NCBI GenBank assembly: GCA_003993805.1
Contig: RSEF01000006.1
Coordinates: forward strand, 29,787,790 to 29,851,789
Reading direction: 5' to 3'
Source of the DNA: Himantopus leucocephalus
Lineage: Eukaryota > Chordata > Aves > Charadriiformes > Recurvirostridae
Length of the DNA: 64,000 nucleotides
Positions 26,101-35,100 of the stretch are shown here, in pieces (positions within the stretch are counted from its first letter, which is position 1; every line of letters begins with the position of its first letter). The position numbers and the translations under genes were made by a program. The notes under the pieces are model-generated. The model saw only the letters and a list, made by a program, of their open reading frames with translations, made no database searches and was not told the origin of the DNA.

Positions 26101-29100
26101 TGCTTGTCACAGCCTGGACAGCAGGGTGGCAGTTTACAACCCTGAGCAAGCAGCAGAGAATGAGGACAGAAACCCCGTGCCAGAAAGCCAGCTTTTGGGG
26201 CGGAAAAATGTGACAACGACAACAACAACAACAAATCAAAATCCAGCATTCACGTTTGGGGAATTTCTTACTCATATGTTCCAGGGAACGTATCATAGTG
26301 AGCATCCCAAGTGTTATAGTGGATGTCCCAGGCTGAAGCCCAATCTTAACCATTTAGCCAGGAGCCAGACCAACCTACTGAGAAGGATGTCCACCGTGTG
26401 GGAGAACCTCTTCAAAAGTACTGTGAGATTCCTCCTTCCGAGAGATGTTTGTTCCCTTTTGCCCACAAGGAACTGCTGGCCTGGTGTCTTTTCACCAGCT
26501 TCTCTTAGTGCCACATCTTCAAAAGCAGGGATCTCTGTGCTGTTCACAGCTGACGTTGCTGGCCCAAATGTCATTGCTTTTAGCATCTGGGGAGCTGTGA
26601 AAATGAAAATTACTCCGTCCCCTACACTGGCCTTTTTGTACTGCTCTGCAAACCCTGTAGCTCGGTGTTAGAAGAGTTTTCTTAGAAAATTACTTTTCTC
26701 TGTTGAGCCATGCTTATTACTTTATAACTCTTCTCTTGGAAAGCAGTGGTTGGGTTTCCGCAGAACTCAGGCTTTTGGTCACGTCCTCTCCAACACTGCT
26801 GGAGGGAAATGGAGAAAGGGCCGTTCTCCCTCCAGTCAGAAACCATAACAAATTCTGTCATCTTATGGGACAGTATTTGGGAAAGGGACGCAGTTTAGTA
26901 AAACATTACTGGTGATTTTTTTTCTTGTGATAGAGCAAAACGTGGGAAGGGTCTTAGTTATATCTGGATTTTTTTCTCTTCCTGACTTTGCTTCCAAAGT
27001 TGTCAGCGCACTTATAAACCTGCAGGTTAGGTTTTGCTCATTACTGTGGCTTCCTCGTCTGCTTTGATGGTTGGTTTTGGGTGCTCAGGAACTCCACAGG
27101 CTCAGTCTGACCTCACTCATGGACTGTCCCACCTTGAATCTCCACTGTTGCCCCTTCTTTCCCTCCCCACCCCACAGAAACATGACCAGGAATGATTTTT
27201 TTTTTTTGAAGCAGGAGCAAAATCTCAAAAGAAGCGTCTTGCAAGCTGCTTGTGGCTTTGGTGGGTGTTAGCGTTGGGGGGGCTGCAGCGAAGCTGTATG
27301 AAAAGGCACGGGGCAGGCGAGCAGAGCCATCCCCAGGGTACGAGCATCCTCTCGGGGCCCCCCAAGCCTCCCTGCACCGGGAGCGAGCCGGCACCGCGCT
27401 TCGGTGTCTTCCCCGGGGAGCTTCCCGCACCGGCCGCAGCCCCATCGCTCGGTGCTGTCTTGCGAGAAGACGTGTTTTGGGATTTTTTTTAATCCTTCTC
27501 ATTTGTGTATGTTTCCTGCAGGGAAAGAAGAAGAAGAGGAAAAGGGATAAGCAGCCAGGCGAGACCAATGGTGAGTAAGAATAAGTCTAAATCTCTTGCT
27601 TAGTGGAAGTGTGGCAATCCTGGTGTGACGCTCCTGGGTACGGGGGAGGTGGGTACGAGTCTCCTGGCCTCAGGGGGAGCCGGCCCCTATACTAGACAGC
27701 CTATTTTTTTTTTTTTTTTAATGCACTCTAATTATTTACGCGTTATTGCCCTTCTAAAACTAGTAACCAAGCCATTGCATGTAAGAGCCTCTCGTGACCG
27801 TTAGCTGAATTTGTGTATAGTAATTGCAAAGCCTTTAACTGCAGAGCCGTAGTTGTAATGCCTATGCCATCGTTTATAAAGTTGTCCGCTTATTTTGCGC
27901 ATATGTGTGTGCGTGTACGTACGTATGTATGTGTTTGGTATTAATTTGGGCTGTACCTGTATGTTCTGATGCATGCCTTACAGTGGTAAATCGCACCCAT
28001 TTTAAATTAAGGAGGTTTGCCGTTCTATATAGGAAATTAGAAATACTGCATAGGCAATCTCATAGTCAATTTTGAAGAAGCCCTGACTTAGTTTTTTTGA
28101 AGCCTTTGTATAATTTGTTCTTTTTTTTCAGAACACAGCGAATGTTTCCTAAATCCTTGCCTTTCACTTCCTCCGATTACAGGTGCTAACGTCATTTTGA
28201 GTCATTTAAAATAGTTTATAAACTGCTTTTTAATTTTTTTTCCTGCCATTATAGATTTTAACATTAAACACTTATGACATTAAGAAAAAAATACCATCCA
28301 CACGTTTTGATAGTGTTTATTATCTATATATCTTTATATCTATTATATGTTTGACAGTATTTTTTAATTTTGTTTTTCGTTTTTGTAACAATTGCTATTA
28401 AAACAGTAATGCAGTAAAAATAACGCAAGAGTTGTACTAACTGTGCAAATTGAATATGCAGTATTTCTTTAAAGAGACTGATTAAGAATGGAAGCAAGTC
28501 AGTAATGAACCTCCTTAATCTAATGGCATTTTTCATGGCTCCCACTAAGTCTTCTCACATCAGCATGCATACGCATTTTTTATTATTATTTTAGTTTTGG
28601 ATTTTTTTTATTTATTTATTTTCCTTTCTGCTCAAGCTTATTCATTGCAATTCACTAGCTGTACTAACTCAGCACCTTGCCATGCTTTACGTTTTATTTT
28701 CTGGCTGATACTAACATTCTCATTCCGCAATCTACTTATTCTTATCCATTCTTTTAAATACAAATTAATAAAAACAAATAAATTGAATGTTATTCCAAAA
28801 GCTGCATTATCCCAGGAGATATAATTTCCTTTTTTTTTCTTTTTTTTTCTCTTATTTTTATTTTGTATCTGAGTTGAAGAAAAAAGCATGTTCAGGATCT
28901 AACTTCCATACTCAGCTTCTTTTCTTCCTTTTTTCCCCCCCTCTCAAAAAAAGAGAATAAAAAACCCCAGCCCAAATAAATCTTGCCTGAAACATCCTGC
29001 TAGACCAGCCACAATGACTTTCCTCTACCTGCTCTTTTAAAAGGGAAAGAAACAGTCCTTTATAAAGGGATACTGCAGCTTTAATTGCAACAGCTAATCT

Positions 29101-32100
29101 CAAGAGTTGAATAAAAATGTGATTATCACTTTTTTAACTTTTAAATCAAAAGTCAATATTTTGCAATTAATAACGAGGACATTGATTTTTATTCCCTTTT
29201 TTATTTTTATTTTTTCCTTATTTTTATCTTTCTCTTTTTTCTCCCCTTTTCTCTCTTCTTCTCTCTCTCTCTCTCTCTCTCTCTCCCCCCTCTCCCCGTT
29301 TCTTTTTTTTCCTCTCTCCCTTTTCTGCTCGCTTTTCTTGAACTCATTCAGACCTGAGCGCTCCTAAGAAATGCCGAGCGCGCTTTGGCCTTGATCAACA
29401 GAATAACTGGTGCGGCCCCTGCAGGTGTGTATAGTTCTCCCAGACTCGCTATGGCTGATTTGCAGCTGGTTTATTTGGTACTTTCCCCTTTTTTTTCCTG
29501 CCTTGTTGCTTTGTAGCTCTGTGTTGTGATCTAGAAGACACAAGGGAGTGGGACACTGCCATGAGTTATCATCTCTCTGAAAGGGTTTTGCTTTTTTTTT
29601 TTTTCGTTGTTGATTGTTTTTTTGCCTTCCTCTTCGCTGCTGCTAGCCAAAAACCCACTGTAAAACAGCATCAGCCTTAAGCCCATCTGATCCGTGGCTC
29701 AACCACGCTCCTGCCCTCCAAGGAAAGTCGCTCCCAAAGCCCTTGATAACACGGCATTGAGCGCGGTACCGACACCGGACAGGCGCACGGCCGTGTCGGA
29801 GACTTTTTTTTGGTTTTCTTTTGGCTCATTGTGAAAGTCCTGTTTTCTTTCCTGCCCTTGGTATGAGGGGAGATTACCAAATAAAACTGAGGTGATTGAA
29901 AGCTAAACGTAGCTGTAGCTAAGATGACGCAGACCAAATGAGCTCTATCCACCATTGTGTTGTATTTTTTGTGTTTACCTTATGCTAACAGATGCAAATA
30001 CTCCAAAGAAGTGTCGGGCATTGTTCGGGCTTGACCGACAGAGTTTATGGTGCAAACCATGCAGGTATAATACTACCCATTAGGCCTTTGGGGAAATAAA
30101 AGCAATCTGTCCTCTTAGTGCATTTGTGTGATTTTATTTTTTTAATCTTTTTTCCCCCCGCTCCCCACCTTTCTCTCTCCCACAGCATCAATTGCTAATA
30201 ATCTTTGATCTTTGGAATTTCTTGCTAATTTAATGCCATTTTCTCTCTTTCTTTACCAATAACCTCTCCCTGGTGGTAGAACTGGGAACAAGAAAACTTG
30301 AAGTCCTTAAAGCTGGCAGTTTTTTGGCTTTTTTTATTACTTTTTTCCAGATTGTCAGCAAAATGAATGTTTAGCTGGACATCTGTATTTTGTCTTTCAT
30401 TTGGGTCTAAGTCCGCTGCCTCTAAAGGCTTTTTAAAAAGGTTCTGGGATCTGCAGCACTAGTGTTATTCTCATGATTAGAAATGTAAAAGCCAGTGTTT
30501 ACAGCTTATATTGCACTCATTTTTTTGGTGGTGTCTGCAAAATTAAGTGGCTACCTGTAGGCTTCTACGCCTCGGTAAGGTTTATGTAGATATCAGTTTT
30601 TGAAGCGATCTGATGTCTTTTTTTTTTCTGATTATGAAAGCACATTTTTTCCCAAATTTTATTCCAACAAGTGAGCTGTAAACGCCTGAGCTCTAGACAA
30701 AACTAATTGCAACTTTAGTAGAACAGTTTCCGGCATTAAAAGGAGATGAAAGACGTCAGAGAGCCCAAATTTCGACAGCCCATGTTCTACGGGAGTTTAA
30801 TTCCATGTATAACTCAGTACGTACTTCTTTCTTGGTGGAGGGATACCGAGTAGTTCTTTTCTCATTCCTTTTTCCTTATATGATCGCATTTGGTTAAATT
30901 TGTTGTTTCTTTGTTCTGATACAAGCAGTCTTTGAATTTGGAATATTATGATGGTAGGTATTTCAACCCAAACCACACTCTGTGTGTAGTGATTCCTCTC
31001 CCACATTTTCCCCTCTTACTCATGCCAGTCCCATGTGCTCCATCTCATTTAGAATGTAGATCAGATGTCCATCGTATTTTGTGTATGCACGCAGTCTTGT
31101 TTGTGCTTAGTGTTGAGGAAAACATGGCTCGAGGGTGGTGGTGTGTGTCAAAATACCAGATAAGGCACCAGAAACGCCTTCAGCAGATTGCATATTGACC
31201 CATTCGAGGCATGCTAGTACCGGGTGTTGGGGTCTTAGATGTCAGTGCCAGTATGTATGTTCAACAGGCTTTGAAAACAGCAATTTCTTAAAGCTTAAAG
31301 AAAGAAGAATTCAGTGCAGAAGAGCTGGGTAGCCACTTCACTGTGTCAGGAGGCTCAAGTCTCATGTTAGCCAAAGACTCGAATGCTGTGTTTAATTAGG
31401 CTTTATTCCGTAGTTGGTTCACTATACACTATCAGCAGATATTTGTGTAGTCTAGAGGTAGAGTATTTGAAGCGTGTCAGGCTCTGTATGCCAAGTGCCA
31501 GAACCAGGGGCACATCGTGTTTGTGTTGCTTTATCTTTCCCTAGCTGCTTAAGTAAACAGCATACTTCTAAAACTACATTTTATCAGCAAGGGGACTTTT
31601 CGTTCCGTCTGTACAGTGCTTAGGTTACATGTGAAGCATAAACCCTCTCTTAACTTACGCCAGATTTTGGTCAGAAATCTTTGCAGCTCATCAGAGGCAA
31701 CTGATGGAGTAGCTTTCAGTGGTGTAGCTGATAGCTTTAGACTTACTGATGTAGAGTCAGTCAGCTGCTTTTTTTTTTTTTTTTTTTTTTTAAAATGCAT
31801 GGAGGCATTTTATCACTGGGTAGAGTTTAGAGCATTTCTCTCCTAGTTCTGGTCCTAACCATTATAACATTGCATTTGCTAGCATGGTGGCATTTGGTAG
31901 TGCATCTTAGGTAGGTGCGAAAGATGTGCAGTTTGCTACTACAATAGAAACTGAGACATCTTTGTTCATAGCAACTGAATAAACCCATGTCATGCTCTGT
32001 GCCTTTCACTCATGGCAATTGCAGCATTATGGGTTTCCCAAAGCTGTCCTGGGACTAGTTTCAAGGGCAGCATGAGCAGGGTCAGGTCTGTTGGTGTTTG

Positions 32101-35100
32101 CTGGACTGATGTCGCAGTTGACACTTTCAGAGTGGCGCACAAGTGAATAATCCTCACTAGTGCTTCTGAGGGGGGATACGTAGCGTTTTTGTTCACACTT
32201 TTAGGAGAGCAAAACTGAGGCACAAAGAGTTCCTCAGATATTTAGTTATTCCTGATCACCAGGCTTGCCTGGTGTTGTTCAGTTCTGGTGATATTTGGCT
32301 TGCAGAGTTTGGGGTTTTACCATCTATGCCTTCTGTCCCACCTAACCCTGCCACGTACGTGACCACAGATAACACCTGGTGGGAATGGCACAGGCTGGAG
32401 AAACGTCTCACCCTTGAGCCACCATGATTTAAGTAAATGGCTTTTCAGACTGAAAGTGGCTACACTATTAAAGAATATAATATACAACAGGAGCAGAGGA
32501 AGCAATCTGCTCCCTTAATCCTAGTCAAAGGAAAATTACTTCAGGTAGCAGACCAGTGGGTTTAGTTTTAAAAAGGTTGTTAACAGAGTGAGAAAGTTAG
32601 GTAGACCTGGTTTAAGTCTGCTTTGCCATGGGAACTCTTCCTTTCAGGCCACAGAACTTGAAGCGTATTAAAAAGATAATTTTGAATTTTTGGCATACTA
32701 GATTCGAACTGCCTCCAGTGAAATAATTAACTGCCTTGTAGGTTCAGAGCAATCCAGTTGAATGGCTTCTGGACCACCATCAATGAGGCAGGCAGAGCTT
32801 GGGTCTCTGCTTGTAAATTGTTTTAATTTGGGGATGGTGGGGGAGCCCTGCAGTCTCCAAATTGTGAGAACCCACCTCTGAAACATCACTGTTCTGCTTT
32901 GCCACTGGAGCTGTACAGAAGGGCCAAACGTGAACTGTGGCCCCAGTGGCATTGCACAGCTGAAGCTAGGAAGTGGTGGGACACAGGCGAGGGGAGGGGA
33001 GAAAGAGCAGCAGAACTGTCCTTAGCCAAGAGCCAGAGGCTTCCTACGTTGTTTGTTGATGGTAGAAGAGTTAACAGGTTCTGTTTTGAGCCCACCAAAT
33101 TAATTTTTTTCTGTCTTTTAACGTTGCTCTAATAAAGCATGGTTTACAGCCTTCACTTGCTGTCTTCTATCTTTCTTTCTTTCTTTCTTTTTAACATTTA
33201 AGTTGCATGGTTGTCTTTAGTTTTTAGCATGTATTGATCTGCAGGCTAACGTGGTTAAAACTCTAATAGCCCTAACCCTTACCTTGCCATGTGGAACGTG
33301 GAGCAGAACCTGAGAGCAGAGCCTGAACCTCTGGAGGAAGGGATGTCACAGCACTGGTCCCTCACTGAAGCTGGTGGAAAGATGGGGTGCTGGGGTTGCT
33401 GTTCCCTTCCTGGCTCTGGGAGATGATATCTTTTAACTCCAGGATCAAGCTGGTCAGATCTCCCTTGCAGTCGAGAAGCATCTAGCCCCATTGCCTAGAC
33501 AGTAGACCTTGGTTTAACCCAAGTCAAACGCAGTTGCCATACATAGGGGAGAACATTGGTGACCAGCAGTGGAGCTGGGACACCTACATGAGTGGGGAAT
33601 GTCACCCAGCGACATTCAGCTGCTGTGCCACGCTCAGGTGCTTCCTCTGATGAAGCTGCTGAGCTAGGGCGCGGTTTCCACTGGAGGAGGGAGGGCAACC
33701 TACTCCTTCACGTTGGTGGCTTTGTGCAGCTTAGCTGAGCGTCCAAAGTTTTTGTGGCAGAGCTGCTCCAAACAGACTTTGTCATATACCTCGGGCTGTG
33801 TGACAGCGGTTCAGCACTTCCCATGGAAAGTGTGCTTGTGAATAGGAGGGCTGGAGAGCCATCATTATTGGGGTCAAGGTGGCCACTGAACATCGTTCTG
33901 CCAGATACTGTGGTTGTTTGCCTCATTATTTCTGTCCTGCTGCTAGAATTGTCTTGCATATACTTGGCAAGAGAGATGGTGTGAAACTGTCATCTGTTTT
34001 CATTGCTCCTTTACATTATTAAGTGGACAGAGGGAGGAGAAAAGATCTCTGTCGGGTCACTTATTTATTTGAAGATGAGCGGCTCTTGCGAGACTCTCAT
34101 ACTCCCTGGTGTGAAATAAGCTCCATGTTACTCCTCACCTTTGTACCTGTCGTCGTGCTCTTCACCTACTGAAATTGGATCCCACTCTGGAGTTACATGG
34201 ATGGCCTCTCAGAGGAAAATTCCCCAAAATGCATATGAGCAGCTTCCCAAATCTACCACTCTCCCTTAAAACGAAAAGTAAAACTGAGTCGATTTAAAGC
34301 CACAACCTGCAGGCCATACAACCAGTTATTCTTGTTATTTTGGATCATACTCTGTTTATCCTGTTCTTTTCCTGTTTTTTTCTTCTGTTTGCTTTGTTTG
34401 TTCGTTTTGTTTTTATTTCCCCTCTCTCTCGTTCTCTCTATTATATATCCCTCCTGTCTGACTCTGACGTTTCTGGATTTGGTGTGGTTCTTAACAGAGG
34501 AGAAAGCAATGAGCAGTAGTTTGCAGCCGTCCTTGCCTCCCAAGGGCAGCGCGTCGTAAGAGACGACAGGTGACGCAGGTGTAGAGATAGCCCCGTTGAG
34601 TTGGACAGCGTTACGGGACATCTTGAGATACCATCAGCTATCCAGAGCTTTTATTTTATAAGGATTAAACTTTTTTTTTCCACCCCCTGGAGAAAAGTCA
34701 AGTTTGTAGATTAGCACAGTGGGCTCCAAAAACGTCTTATCTGATTTTCTGATTATTAAAATAACTAAGGAAAGGAGGCGGTCTGAAGAGGAGGGGGACG
34801 AAGAGACAATTGGTGAATCCTTTCCAAATCTGTTAGCAGAGGGGAGGTTCCCGAGCAGGCTCGGTGCCGAGGACACCCCGCCAGACCCCCAGGACGGCGC
34901 GTGGGGCCGGGCTGCCGCCCGCGCAGAGCCCAGAGTAGCTAATTGACGGCTCTTTGCTTTAGATAACTGTCTCCATCAGCATCTCTGCCCTTTATTCACA
35001 GATAACTCTCTCCCTGTTTCTAGGAGAAAAAAAAAGTGCGTTCGCTACATACAAGGTGAAGGCAGCTGCGTCAGCCCACCCTCTTCAGATGGAAGCTTAC

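Larger units (their letters stand above)
27571..28131 (+). other. TCF7L2: TCF7L2 intron 12
   Basis: 561 nt between the basic-tail exon and cassette exon 13. It carries two TGCATG hexamers and a short GT/GTAC-rich stretch near 27900-27930. Confidence 0.9.

Noticed and set aside
26212..26234. CRISPR-like or structured repeat array
   Set aside because: It is a plain AAC microsatellite; no arrays with spacers occur anywhere, as expected for a vertebrate genome.
26126..26671. 181-codon + strand open frame in intron 11
   Set aside because: It contains an AAC microsatellite, has no recognisable domain, and lies inside an intron with an opposing open frame; consistent with chance.
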